DNA of 64,000 nt from Luteibacter aegosomaticola. Lineage in GTDB: Bacteria > Pseudomonadota > Gammaproteobacteria > Xanthomonadales > Rhodanobacteraceae. The stretch covers positions 1,798,001 to 1,862,000 of the forward strand of contig NZ_CP095741.1 in NCBI RefSeq assembly GCF_023078475.1. Direction: 5' to 3'. A program made the position numbers and the translations under genes. Positions 8,460 to 17,623 of this stretch are shown piece by piece. The notes under the pieces are model-generated. The model was not told the DNA's origin and made no database searches. It was given only the letters and a program-made list of their open reading frames with translations. The stretch's first letter is position 1. Every line of letters starts with the position of its first letter.

Positions 8460-9439
8460 GCGCTCAACCGAAAGACATCCGCCTGGATGATCGCCACCCG
8501 GATGTCGAAGACACCCTCCACACTGTCCGTCGCGGCCTGGCCGCCAAACCCAAGAAACTGCCTTCCCGTCTTTTCTACGATGAGCGCGGCTCTGCACTGT
8601 TCGAAGCCATCTGCGAACAACCCGAGTACTACCTGACCCGCACCGAGATCGCGATCATGCGCGACCATGCGGCCGATATCGCCGAGACGCTCGGCCCCGA
8701 CGTGCGCCTTGTCGAATACGGCAGCGGGAGTGGCATCAAGACCCGCATGCTACTGGAGCACCTCGAGAGCCCGGTGGCCTACGTGCCCGTGGAAATTTCC
8801 CGCACGGCCTTGATGGAAAGCGTCGCCGAGCTGGCTACCCGCTTCCCCCACGTGCCCATGCAGCCGGTGTGCGCGGATTTCACCCAGCCCCTGCGTCTGC
8901 CTGTCGCGGCGCGGTCTCCGCGCCGTACGGCTATCTACTTCCCCGGTTCCACGATCGGTAACTTCGAAGCGAAGGAAGCGGTCAAGATCCTGCGCCAGAT
9001 GCGCGCAGAAATGAGCGATGGCGGTGGCGTCATCATCGGTGTGGACCTGAAGAAGGATCCCGCCGACATCGAGGCCGCCTACAACGATGCGGCCGGTGTC
9101 ACTCGTGATTTCACCCTCAACATGCTCGTGCGCCTGAATCGTGAGATCGGCACCGACTTCGATGTGGATGCGTTCCGTCACCGCGCCCGCTACAACGCAC
9201 TGGCCGGCCGCATCGAAACCACCCTGGTGAGCACGAAGCGCCAGGATGTGCATGTAGGCCACGATGTGTTCGCGTTCCGCGAAGACGAAGCCATGCAGGT
9301 GGAATACAGCTGCAAGTATTCGCTGGATGATTTCGCGCAACTGGCGAACAAGGCCGGCCTGTCGGTGCAGAAGGTGTGGATGGACGCCGATAAGCGCTTC
9401 AGCGTGCAGTACCTGGTGCGTTCAGCGCTAGCTGCATAA
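8456..9439 (+). CDS. egtD: L-histidine N(alpha)-methyltransferase EgtD
   Basis: This 327-residue enzyme trimethylates the alpha-amino group of histidine with three S-adenosylmethionines to make hercynine, the EgtB substrate. The methyltransferase Rossmann motif is VEYGSGSGIKTRMLLEHL at about residues 83-100, and the histidine-site region FPGSTIGNF is present near 162. Its ATG overlaps the egtB stop (ATGA), which secures coupled synthesis of the two enzymes. A GTAGGAGC hairpin lies 11 bases after the stop and separates it from the convergent mfd gene. Confidence 0.94.
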   Translation: MSAQPKDIRLDDRHPDVEDTLHTVRRGLAAKPKKLPSRLFYDERGSALFEAICEQPEYYLTRTEIAIMRDHAADIAETLGPDVRLVEYGSGSGIKTRMLLEHLESPVAYVPVEISRTALMESVAELATRFPHVPMQPVCADFTQPLRLPVAARSPRRTAIYFPGSTIGNFEAKEAVKILRQMRAEMSDGGGVIIGVDLKKDPADIEAAYNDAAGVTRDFTLNMLVRLNREIGTDFDVDAFRHRARYNALAGRIETTLVSTKRQDVHVGHDVFAFREDEAMQVEYSCKYSLDDFAQLANKAGLSVQKVWMDADKRFSVQYLVRSALAA

Positions 9440-9450
9440 CCACCGAACCT

Positions 9451-9476
9451 GTAGGAGCGCGCTTGCGCGCTCCTAC
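9451..9476. repeat. REP-like palindrome between convergent genes
   Basis: GTAGGAGCGCGC and GCGCGCTCCTAC flank a TT, a 12-bp perfect stem. It is the single-unit version of the REP-like repeat at 6499 and 50495. It lies between the convergent egtD and mfd stops and could act as a bidirectional transcription barrier. Confidence 0.75.
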
Positions 9477-9487
9477 AAGAGCGGCGC

Positions 9488-12400
9488 TTAGCCCGGCCGG
9501 CGGGCGCCTAGCGAGACCAGCGTTTCCTGCGCCGTGCGGATGCGTTCGGCGCTGCCCGGCAGCTCCATGATCACGCGCAGCTTGTCCTGGCCATCCATCT
9601 TGAAGATGCGCGGCTGCTGCTGGATCAGGCGGATCAGTGCGACCGGATCGATATCCGGCTTTTCGCGGAACGTGATGCGGCCACCGTTGGGGCCGAAATC
9701 CACCTTGCGGACACCCAGTGGCGTGGCCATCAGCTTCAGCTGAGCCACGGCGAACAGGTTCTTTGCCTGGTCGGGGAGCAGGCCGAAACGATCGATCATC
9801 TCCACCTGCAGCTCGCGCAGGCCGTCGTCGTTGCGTGCGCTGGCGATGCGCTTGTAGAGCGTCAGGCGCGTGTGCACGTCAGGCAGGTAATCGTCGGGGA
9901 TCAGTGCCGGCACGTGCAGCTCCACCTCGGTCTCGTGCTCCGAAGTGAGATCGAAGTCGGGGATCTTGCCCGAGCGCAGCGCACGCACGGCGCGGTCCAG
10001 CAACTCGGTATACAGGCCGAAACCGATTTCCTGGATCTGGCCTGATTGCTCTTCGCCCAGCATTTCGCCTGCGCCGCGAATCTCGAGATCGTGCGTTGCG
10101 AGGGTGAAACCGGCGCCGAGCTCTTCCAGCGAGGCCAGCGCCTCGAGGCGCTTCTCGGCGTCTGCCGTCATCGCTTTGCGATCGGGCACGATCAGGTACG
10201 CATAAGCGCGATGGTGCGAGCGGCCTACGCGGCCACGTAGCTGGTGCAACTGGGCCAGGCCGAAGCGATCCGCGCGGTTCACGACGATCGTATTTGCTGT
10301 CGGGATATCGATGCCCGACTCGATGATGGTGGTGGAGACCAGGACGTTGAAGCGCTGGCGATGGAAATCCGCCATGACCTGTTCGAGCTCGCGTTCCGGC
10401 ATCTGGCCGTGCGCCACACGGATGCGCGCTTCGGGAATCAGCTCGCCAAGCTCGCGTGCCTGGCGCTCGATCGATTCCACCTCGTTGTGCAGGAAATACA
10501 CCTGGCCGCCACGGGCCAGCTCGCGCTGGATCGCTTCGCGGATCAGTGCGGGCTGCCAGGTCGAGATCAGCGTGCGTACGGCGGTGCGGTGCGCGGGCGG
10601 CGTGGCGATGATCGAGAGATCACGCAGGCCGCTCATGGCCATGTTCAGCGTGCGGGGGATCGGCGTCGCGGTGAGCGTGAGCAGGTCTACCTCGGCGCGC
10701 AGCTTCTTCAGCTGCTCTTTCTGGCGCACACCAAAGCGCTGCTCCTCGTCGACGATGACAAGGCCCAGGTTCTTGAAGCGGATATCGGGCTGCAGCAGCT
10801 TGTGCGTGCCGACCATGACATCGACCTGGCCATCGGCCAGGCGCTCCAGTGCGTTATCCACTTCTTTCTTCGATTTGAAGCGGGAAAGCACCTCAACGCG
10901 CACCGGCCAATCGGCAAAGCGGTCGGCGAAGTTCCGGTAGTGCTGCTGGGCGAGCAGGGTGGTCGGCACCAGCACGGCGACCTGCTTGCCCGCGGTAGCT
11001 GCGGCGAAGGCGGCGCGAAGGGCGACTTCGGTCTTGCCGAAACCCACGTCGCCGCAGACGACGCGATCCATCGCGCGCGGGGCGGCGAGGTCCACGATCA
11101 CGGCGTCGATCGCGCGCTGCTGATCCAGGGTTTCTTCGAACGGGAAGGTGGCGGCGAATTCCTCGATCATCTGCCGGTCGACGGAAAGTGCTTCGCCTTG
11201 CTTGGCTTCGCGCTGCGCGTAAATCGCGAGCAGTTCGGCAGCGACGTCGCGGACCTTCTCCGCCGCCTTCTTGCGCGCGCGTTCCCAGGCGTCGCCGCCG
11301 AGTGAATGCAGCGGTGCCAGTTCGGGCGCCGTGCCGGTATAGCGGCTGACCAGGCCCAGCTGGGCCACGGGCACGTAAAGCTTGTCGCCCTTGGCGTACT
11401 CGATGGTGAGGAACTCACCCGGCATATCGCCGACGTCGAGCGTAAGCAGGCCCTGGTAGCGGCCCACGCCGTGGTCGATGTGGACGATAGGCGAGCCGAT
11501 CTGCAGCTCGGTGAGGTCCTTGATGATGCTTTCGGGATCGCGCGCGGCGCCAGCGCGCTTGCGCCGGTCGGTGCGTACGCGTTCGCCGAAGAGCTCGCGC
11601 TCGGTAAGCACCGTAAGCGCCGGCTCGGTGAGCGCGAAGCCCTGTTCCAGCGATGCCACGGTGATCGTGAATTTATCGTCCGACGCGAGGAAGGCTTTCC
11701 AGCCATCGATGGTCGCCGGCTTCATGCCCGCGCCAGCGAGCTGTTCGATCAGCGCCTCGCGCCGGCCGGCCGAATCGGCGGCGATCAACGTGCGGCCCGG
11801 ATAGTGGGCCAGGAAGTGGCGCAGCGCGGTGCCGGGTTCCTCACCCTTGCGGTTGAGCGGTAGGTCGGGCGCGGGTTGCGTGCCCAGGTCGGCCGCGTGT
11901 TCGTGGCCTTTCTCGACCACATCGATGCGCACCTGCTTGTTGAGGTGCTCGCGGAGAAGCTCCGGCGGCAGGTAGATCTCCGCCGGTGGCAGCACCGGGC
12001 GTTCGATGTCGTGGGCGCGCTGGTCGTAGCGGTCGCCGACCTGCTGCCAGAAAGCGGCAGCGGATTCGAGTACGCCTTCGCCCAGTACGAACAAGGCATG
12101 GTCGGCGATGTATTCGAAGAGGGTTTCGGTCTTCGCGAAGAACAGCGGCAGGTAGTACTCGATGCCGCCGGGCGTCACGCCTTCCTTCATGTCCTGGTAG
12201 AGCGGGCAGCGGCGCACGTCGATCGGGAAGCGGTCGCGCAGCGCGACGCGGAAGGCTTTCGCGGCCTCGTCGGTCACCGGGAATTCGCGCGCGGGAAGCA
12301 GGTCGACGCCTTCGACCTGGTGCTGCGAGCGCTGGGTTTCCGTATCGAACGTGCGGATCGATTCGATCTCGTCATCGAACAGTTCGATGCGGTAGGGCTC

Positions 12401-12937
12401 GCTGGCACCCATGGCGTAGATATCGATCAGCGCGCCGCGTACGGCGAAGTCGCCCGGCTCGGCCACCTGCGGCACGTTGCGGTAGCCCGCGGCTTCGAGG
12501 CGGCGCTGCTCGGCGCTGATGTCGAGTTTCTGGCCCTTGCGCAGCACCAGGCCGGAACCGGTGATATGCGTGCGCGGGGCGATCCGCTGCATGAGCGTCG
12601 CCACCGGCACAACCAGCACGCCGCGCTTGACCGAGGGCAGGCGGTACAGCGTGGCGATGCGCTGGGAGACTACCTCGGGGTGGGGGCTGAAGACGTCGTA
12701 GGGCAGGGTTTCCCAATCCGGGAAATGCAGCACCGGCAGCTCACCGGCGAAGACGCCCAGCTCGCTCTCAAGGGTATCGGCGCTGCGCGTATCGCGCACC
12801 ACGACCACCAGCAAGCCCTCGTGCGCCCGGGCCGCCTCGGCCACCTCCATGGCCCAGGCCGAGCCGTGTGGCACGGCCCAGTAACGGCGGGTCTTGGCGT
12901 TGGCGGGCAGGGGCGGGCGCGGGAGCGTTACGGGCAT
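9488..12937 (-). CDS. mfd: Transcription-repair coupling factor Mfd
   Basis: This 1149-residue ATP-dependent translocase displaces stalled RNA polymerase and recruits UvrA. The order of parts is the family's: a UvrB-homology region (about 1-330), a spacer, an RNA-polymerase-interacting domain (about 480-550, HIDHGVGRYQGL), then the RecG-like motor. The motor has Walker A GDVGFGKTE near 629, the DEEQRFG box near 730, TATPIPRTLNMAMSG, and the GRVGRSHHRAYAYL motif of the second RecA domain. The TRCF C-terminal domain starts around residue 1000 (VELHVPALIPDDYLPD). A TACAAT -10-like hexamer for this strand lies at 12973-12978. Confidence 0.97.
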   Translation of the reverse strand: MPVTLPRPPLPANAKTRRYWAVPHGSAWAMEVAEAARAHEGLLVVVVRDTRSADTLESELGVFAGELPVLHFPDWETLPYDVFSPHPEVVSQRIATLYRLPSVKRGVLVVPVATLMQRIAPRTHITGSGLVLRKGQKLDISAEQRRLEAAGYRNVPQVAEPGDFAVRGALIDIYAMGASEPYRIELFDDEIESIRTFDTETQRSQHQVEGVDLLPAREFPVTDEAAKAFRVALRDRFPIDVRRCPLYQDMKEGVTPGGIEYYLPLFFAKTETLFEYIADHALFVLGEGVLESAAAFWQQVGDRYDQRAHDIERPVLPPAEIYLPPELLREHLNKQVRIDVVEKGHEHAADLGTQPAPDLPLNRKGEEPGTALRHFLAHYPGRTLIAADSAGRREALIEQLAGAGMKPATIDGWKAFLASDDKFTITVASLEQGFALTEPALTVLTERELFGERVRTDRRKRAGAARDPESIIKDLTELQIGSPIVHIDHGVGRYQGLLTLDVGDMPGEFLTIEYAKGDKLYVPVAQLGLVSRYTGTAPELAPLHSLGGDAWERARKKAAEKVRDVAAELLAIYAQREAKQGEALSVDRQMIEEFAATFPFEETLDQQRAIDAVIVDLAAPRAMDRVVCGDVGFGKTEVALRAAFAAATAGKQVAVLVPTTLLAQQHYRNFADRFADWPVRVEVLSRFKSKKEVDNALERLADGQVDVMVGTHKLLQPDIRFKNLGLVIVDEEQRFGVRQKEQLKKLRAEVDLLTLTATPIPRTLNMAMSGLRDLSIIATPPAHRTAVRTLISTWQPALIREAIQRELARGGQVYFLHNEVESIERQARELGELIPEARIRVAHGQMPERELEQVMADFHRQRFNVLVSTTIIESGIDIPTANTIVVNRADRFGLAQLHQLRGRVGRSHHRAYAYLIVPDRKAMTADAEKRLEALASLEELGAGFTLATHDLEIRGAGEMLGEEQSGQIQEIGFGLYTELLDRAVRALRSGKIPDFDLTSEHETEVELHVPALIPDDYLPDVHTRLTLYKRIASARNDDGLRELQVEMIDRFGLLPDQAKNLFAVAQLKLMATPLGVRKVDFGPNGGRITFREKPDIDPVALIRLIQQQPRIFKMDGQDKLRVIMELPGSAERIRTAQETLVSLGARRPG

Positions 12938-13006
12938 CGTTGGGCGGCGATCTTCGGTCGGGTTAGCCCGCTATTGTACAGGGGCCGCGTTAGCGCTCCG
13001 TAGGCT

Positions 13007-13028
13007 GATCGCGCGCATGCGCGCGATC
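13007..13028. repeat. 22-bp perfect palindrome (possible terminator)
   Basis: GATCGCGCGCA/TGCGCGCGATC reads the same on both strands. It sits 3 bases beyond the stop of the cation efflux gene and about 70 bases upstream of mfd. No T tract follows, so termination would have to be Rho-assisted; a DNA-level role is equally possible. Confidence 0.6.
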
Positions 13029-13031
13029 CCG

Positions 13032-13940
13032 TCAGTCCGTGTAATCCGGCTCGAAGAAGCTCCAGCGCACATCCTTGAAGCGCGCCTTGAAATCCGCCTC
13101 GACCACGTTGATGGCCTCGATCATGGCCCGGGCGGTGGGGGTGGGCGCCATCTTCGCCTTGGTGGCCACCATCACGTCGCTGCCCATCTGCAGGGTCAGT
13201 ACGTTGTAGACCTGGTCGATCTCCGGGCGGGCTTCGAGGAAGGCGACCATTTCGGCACGGCGCCGCGGCTCCACACCCTGGCCGATCAGCAGTGCCTTGA
13301 CCTCGCGGGCCACCGCCACGGCCACCACGATCAGCAGCACGCCGATGCAAATCGTGCCGACGGCGTCGAAAATCAGGTTGCCGGTGAGCATGGTCAGGAG
13401 GATCGCGGCCAGCGCCAGGCACAGGCCGATCAGCGCGGCGAGGTCTTCACCGAAGATCACCAGCAGCTCGCTGGCGCGGGTTTCACGGAACCACTGCCAG
13501 AGCGGCTGGTCGCCACGGGCCTTGTTCACTTCCTGCATGCAACCATGCATGGAAATGCCCTCGGTAACGATCGAGAACACCAGCACGCCCACGGCCAGCC
13601 ACGGCCAGCTCAGTGGCTCGGCGTGGGTAAGCTTGTGCACGCCCTCGTACACCGAGAACATGCCGCCCACGCTGAAGAGCAGGATGGCGACAAGGAACGA
13701 CCAGAAATACAGGGCGCGGCCCCAGCCCAGGGGATAGTCGGGCGAGGGCGGCCGTTTGGCCTGGCGCATGCCGAGCAGGAGCAGCCCCTGGTTACCGCAA
13801 TCGGCCAGCGAGTGCACGGCCTCGGCCAGCATCGCGCCCGAGCCCGTGAACAATGCCGCCACCAGCTTGGCGACGAAAATGGCGAAGTTGGCACCCAGCG
13901 CGAGGAAGATCGCGCGCTTTGAATCAGCGTGGCCCGACAT
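13032..13940 (-). CDS. Cation diffusion facilitator transporter
   Basis: This 302-residue inner-membrane protein has the CDF layout: six hydrophobic helices in the first 200 residues and a soluble C-terminal domain of about 90 residues (LIGQGVEPRRRAEMVAFLEARPEID). The helix with HSLADCGNQ carries the His and Asp expected for metal coordination. Family members export divalent metals, usually Zn, Mn or Fe, in exchange for protons. The MMT/YdfM-like branch is suggested by GNQGLLLLGMRQAKRPP. Metal specificity cannot be assigned. The gene is monocistronic, with the sigma-factor gene ending 35 bases upstream. Confidence 0.9.
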   Translation of the reverse strand: MSGHADSKRAIFLALGANFAIFVAKLVAALFTGSGAMLAEAVHSLADCGNQGLLLLGMRQAKRPPSPDYPLGWGRALYFWSFLVAILLFSVGGMFSVYEGVHKLTHAEPLSWPWLAVGVLVFSIVTEGISMHGCMQEVNKARGDQPLWQWFRETRASELLVIFGEDLAALIGLCLALAAILLTMLTGNLIFDAVGTICIGVLLIVVAVAVAREVKALLIGQGVEPRRRAEMVAFLEARPEIDQVYNVLTLQMGSDVMVATKAKMAPTPTARAMIEAINVVEADFKARFKDVRWSFFEPDYTD

Positions 13941-13975
13941 ATGGATCCTTATCCCTGTGATCGCAGGATCTTACT

Positions 13976-14545
13976 TCAACGGTTGAGTTCGCGTTGGAGC
14001 CATGCGCGGGCGACCCGCCATTCGCGTTGTACCGTGGACGGGGATATCCCAAGCGTCGCGCCGATGTCCTCTGCGCTCAGGCCCACGAAGAAGCGAAGCG
14101 TGACGATCTGTGCCTGGCGTGGGTCCAGGCGCTCCAGTTCGTCCAGGCAATCGGATAGCGCAGCGGGGTCGGTGTCATTGCCGACGGACGCTGCGATTTC
14201 TGTCAGCTGGAGGCGATCAGCCTCCTGCGGCCGCTTGGCGGCCTTGCGCCGGCGCGCCGCATCGATCAGCACCTCGCGCATGGCTCGCGCCGCCACGCCG
14301 AGCATGTGGCCGCGGTCGTCCCATACGGGGCCGGCGTTGTTGCCGAACACCTTCAGGTAAGCCTCGTTCACCAACGCGGTGGCGCTCAACGTGCGTTCGC
14401 TGCGGTTCTGGCGAAGCTTGCCCTGGGCCAGCCCGTGCAGGGCGGCGTACATCTCGCGCAGGGCCAGGTCGAGCGCCTGCGCATCGCCCGCGCGTGCCCG
14501 GTGTAACCAAGCGGTGACGTCGTTATCGGTCGTCGTATCGTTCAT
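13976..14545 (-). CDS. ECF-family RNA polymerase sigma factor
   Basis: This 189-residue sigma-70-family protein has region 2 (AYLKVF ... RGHMLGVAARAMREVLIDAARRR, about 65-105) and region 4 (LDPRQAQIVTLRFFVGLSAEDIGATLGISPSTVQREWRVAR, about 140-182). The sequence fits the TIGR02999 group, whose members are often linked to Ser/Thr kinases rather than anti-sigma factors. Its ATG overlaps the kinase stop (TGA inside ATGA), so it is made together with the kinase. The likely mechanism, phosphorylation by the neighbour instead of release from an anti-sigma factor, is inferred from context. Confidence 0.9.
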   Translation of the reverse strand: MNDTTTDNDVTAWLHRARAGDAQALDLALREMYAALHGLAQGKLRQNRSERTLSATALVNEAYLKVFGNNAGPVWDDRGHMLGVAARAMREVLIDAARRRKAAKRPQEADRLQLTEIAASVGNDTDPAALSDCLDELERLDPRQAQIVTLRFFVGLSAEDIGATLGISPSTVQREWRVARAWLQRELNR

Positions 14546-17013
14546 GGCGTGGCCGTCGTGCCTCCGGCAGCAAGCAGGCGTGCCCGCAGCTCATTCATGG
14601 CGGCCGCGGCATCGGGCGCACGCGACGGGTCCGGCAGCGCGGGCATCCGCGCGTAGTAGGCGCGGGCGTCTGCCAGGTTGCCGCGTTGCAAGGCGATGCC
14701 ACCCGCGATATCCAGTGCCTGGGCGAAATTGGCCAGCGGCCAGGGCGCGCCCTGGTGAGCCTGCGTGGCGAGTGATTCCCAGTGCGGCTCGAGCAAGGTC
14801 ATCGCATCGTTGGCGCGGCCGAGCGCGACGTATTCCCGGGCAAGCTCAACCAGGACGTTGTGCTGGAAATCCACGCGGGGTTCCGGCTCGGCGAGCGCCG
14901 ACCGGTACGCCTGCTCCAGCACGCGGGCCGCGTGGGCGTGCTCGCCCTGGCGGGCCAGCGTGCTGCCCAGCGTGCCTTGCAGTGACGACATGCCTGCACC
15001 CGACGGCCCAAGCATGCGCTCGCGCTCCGCGATCAGCCGCTCGTAGATCCGCGAGGCGGCGGCAGGATCGGTGGGGGCCGTGACAGCGGCCAGGATGTAG
15101 TCGGCGTGCATGCGTTCGGGGTCGTCCTTGCCGAAGGTCGTGGCAGATAGCGCCGAGGCGCGTTGGCCCACACGGATGGCGTCGCCATCTTTTCCCGCAT
15201 TGCCGAGGGCGAGAGCCCAGGTCGTGAGTGCCTGTTCCTGTTCGACGGGTAGGGCGGGGCTCTGTTGGTCGAGTTCGGTGACGAGGGACTCCAGCTGCGC
15301 CGCCAGCCGATCGGGCGGCACGGCGCCCGAGATCAGCTGCTGCAGGTACAGATGGGTGCGTAGCGTGTACATGTCGCCGCGAGCCAGGGCCTGCGCGCCA
15401 TCAAGGAGGGCAAGGGCGCGATGGTCGGCCTCGACGGCATGCACGGCGTCTGTCTGGATGCCATAGGCTCGCCCGAGCGCCATCCAGGTCCGGCCGCGTT
15501 CGGTGCGCGTCGCCCCATCGGCCTCCTGCAATGCAATCGCTTGCTTCAGGAGCGGAATCGCTCGCGCGCCCTGGTCGAGCGCGTTGTAGCTCGTACCGAT
15601 GGATAGAAGCAGCGCGGCACGCGTTTCGGGGGACAAGCGTGGATCGGCACGCACCTGCGCCGCGCCGCGATCGAGCATGTCGCGTACGCGCAGGTTTTCG
15701 CCCTGCGCGTGGCCCGGATCGGCGTGTTCAAAGAGATCGGCCATGAAACTGGCGACCGCTTGTGTCTTGTCGCGTTCGCGTTGCACGCGCTGCAATTGCA
15801 CGAACAGCGTTACGACGAAGGCGACGAGCAGCAGTGCCACGCCGGCAGCTACGCCGAGTGCCGCGCGATGGCGGCGCATGAACAGGCGCGCGCGATACCA
15901 GCGGCGCCCCTGCCGGGCGAGGACCGGGCGAGCGTCGAGGAAGCGGCGCAAATCGTCGGCCAGCGCGGTCACACTGGCATAGCGGGCAGCCGGATCGCGA
16001 CGCAGCGCCTTCATGACGATTGCGTCCATATCGGCGGGCACCGCCGCGGGTGCGAGGCGCGCCGGGGCGATGAGCGGGCCATCGACAATGGCTTGCGAGA
16101 CCGCAAGCGCCGACGTGTCATCGGCGATGCCGAACGGCCGCTTGCCGCACACGAGCTGGTAAAGCACGACGCCGAGCGACCACACATCGGTGCGCACATC
16201 GAGCGGTTGCGCGCGGACTTGCTCAGGGCTGGCGTAGGCGAACGTGAGCGCGCGATGCATGGTGACCGTGGGGGCATCGACCGCGCTGCCCGTGGCGTCG
16301 AGCAGGCGCGAGATACCGAAATCGAGAAGCTTGGGCTCACCCTCTGCCGTCACGAGGAGGTTGGCGGGCTTGATATCGCGGTGGAGGACGAGCTTGCCAT
16401 GGGCATACTGCACGGCGTCACACACCTTCAGGAATAGTGTGATCCGCTCGCGCAGGGACGCCTGCCGTGCTTCGCACCAGTGGTCGATGCGGTCGCCGTC
16501 CACGTATTCCATCGCGATAAAGGGCCGCCCGTCGGCTGTGCGCCCCGCATCGAGCAGGTGGGCGATATGCGGGTGATTCAGTGTCGCGAGCACGCGCCGT
16601 TCGGCGGCGAAGCGACGGTGGGCCTCGCTCGCCTCCGTGCCAATAAAGCGAAGCAGCTTCAGGGCGACCGCTTGTCGCCATTCACCTGGTGTGCCCGCGT
16701 CGGTCGTGCGGGCCGCGAGGTAAACCACGCCCATGCCGCCTTCGCCAAGCAAGCGTTCGATGCGGTATTCGCTGGGCAACTCGCCGTGAAAACGGGCCCC
16801 ATCGGTGGGCAGCGCGATGTCGGCAGGCAGCAGTGACCAGCCGGGCTCCGTGACGTCGGCCGCACCCAGCATCCATGCGACCTCGGCCGCCAGGGCTTCG
16901 TCGCCTTCGCACAACGCGGCGACCCGTGCCGCCCGGTCATCGGGCGGCAAGTCGAGTGCGGTAAGTGCGATGGCTTTTGCGCGCAGGTAAAGCTGGCCAC
17001 GGTGTTCCGTCAA
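14542..17013 (-). CDS. Membrane Ser/Thr protein kinase with repeat-rich C-terminus
   Basis: The 823-residue reading frame begins at a TTG at 17013; the first internal Met is only at residue 48, so TTG is preferred. A Hanks-type kinase domain covers about 83-360, with glycine loop GEGGMGVV at 90-97, Lys119, catalytic HRDIKPAN at 211-218, DFG at 231-233 and ASPEQ. A transmembrane helix (about 385-406) follows. About 400 periplasmic or extracytoplasmic residues rich in Ala and Leu look like TPR-type helical pairs. The first 75 residues match the short N-terminal extension often seen in this kinase type. It probably senses a signal and acts on the coupled sigma factor. Confidence 0.93.
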   Translation of the reverse strand: MTEHRGQLYLRAKAIALTALDLPPDDRAARVAALCEGDEALAAEVAWMLGAADVTEPGWSLLPADIALPTDGARFHGELPSEYRIERLLGEGGMGVVYLAARTTDAGTPGEWRQAVALKLLRFIGTEASEAHRRFAAERRVLATLNHPHIAHLLDAGRTADGRPFIAMEYVDGDRIDHWCEARQASLRERITLFLKVCDAVQYAHGKLVLHRDIKPANLLVTAEGEPKLLDFGISRLLDATGSAVDAPTVTMHRALTFAYASPEQVRAQPLDVRTDVWSLGVVLYQLVCGKRPFGIADDTSALAVSQAIVDGPLIAPARLAPAAVPADMDAIVMKALRRDPAARYASVTALADDLRRFLDARPVLARQGRRWYRARLFMRRHRAALGVAAGVALLLVAFVVTLFVQLQRVQRERDKTQAVASFMADLFEHADPGHAQGENLRVRDMLDRGAAQVRADPRLSPETRAALLLSIGTSYNALDQGARAIPLLKQAIALQEADGATRTERGRTWMALGRAYGIQTDAVHAVEADHRALALLDGAQALARGDMYTLRTHLYLQQLISGAVPPDRLAAQLESLVTELDQQSPALPVEQEQALTTWALALGNAGKDGDAIRVGQRASALSATTFGKDDPERMHADYILAAVTAPTDPAAASRIYERLIAERERMLGPSGAGMSSLQGTLGSTLARQGEHAHAARVLEQAYRSALAEPEPRVDFQHNVLVELAREYVALGRANDAMTLLEPHWESLATQAHQGAPWPLANFAQALDIAGGIALQRGNLADARAYYARMPALPDPSRAPDAAAAMNELRARLLAAGGTTATP

Positions 17014-17088
17014 CGCCCTGATCCCCCGACGCCGCGACCCCGTGCGGCTGGGCAGAGTATAAAGCGGCGCGGCGTGCGTGCCTGCGGT

Positions 17089-17595
17089 TTAACGGATAAC
17101 GCCGACACCCACGCCGAAGCTGATGTTCGGGTGGCCGCCCTGCATTTCCTTGGCGGTCCAGACGTGCGACTGGTTCACCGACACCAGCGGGAAGGTGTAG
17201 CTGGCCTGGCCAACATTGCCCGTGCGCGTGCCATTCAAGCGCCCGGCGAAGGTGACCAGTCCACCCGCCGGAAAGTCCAGGCTCTCCACATACCCTGGCA
17301 TGGCGGCGATGAAGCGGCCGTTGCCGGTGTCGTTGGCCTTGGGCCGCTGTGAGCTATCCAGCGGGTAGGCGAGCACTTCAATCTCGCTGTGGTCGGCGTA
17401 ATTCTTGACCTGCACGATGCGGCCGCCCCAGATCACATCGGAGCTGCCATAACGCTCCGGCTCGCGCGCCACCTGGGAAGGCGGCACGGCAGCGGTGTTC
17501 GGCGTCGGCTTGTAGATCGGCGCAGGCGCGCAGCCGGCGAGGGCAAGCGAGAGAACGGCGGCAGGGACGGCGAGACGGACGGTGGACGGGCGCAT
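17089..17595 (-). CDS. slp: Slp-family outer membrane lipoprotein
   Basis: The 168-residue precursor has a lipoprotein signal with lipobox LALAGC, so Cys22 would be lipidated. The mature part begins with PAPIYKPTP and contains the Slp signature: PERYGSSDVIWGGRIVQVKN followed by EIEVLAYPLDSSQRP. Slp proteins are outer-membrane lipoproteins induced by starvation or stationary phase in enterobacteria; the molecular function is unsettled. The C-terminus ends in a Gly/Val-rich strand (FGVGVGVIR). It is transcribed leftward and is separate from the kinase operon. Confidence 0.88.
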   Translation of the reverse strand: MRPSTVRLAVPAAVLSLALAGCAPAPIYKPTPNTAAVPPSQVAREPERYGSSDVIWGGRIVQVKNYADHSEIEVLAYPLDSSQRPKANDTGNGRFIAAMPGYVESLDFPAGGLVTFAGRLNGTRTGNVGQASYTFPLVSVNQSHVWTAKEMQGGHPNISFGVGVGVIR

Positions 17596-17623
17596 GGGTC
17601 GACTCCTGACGTGTAGCCTGACT

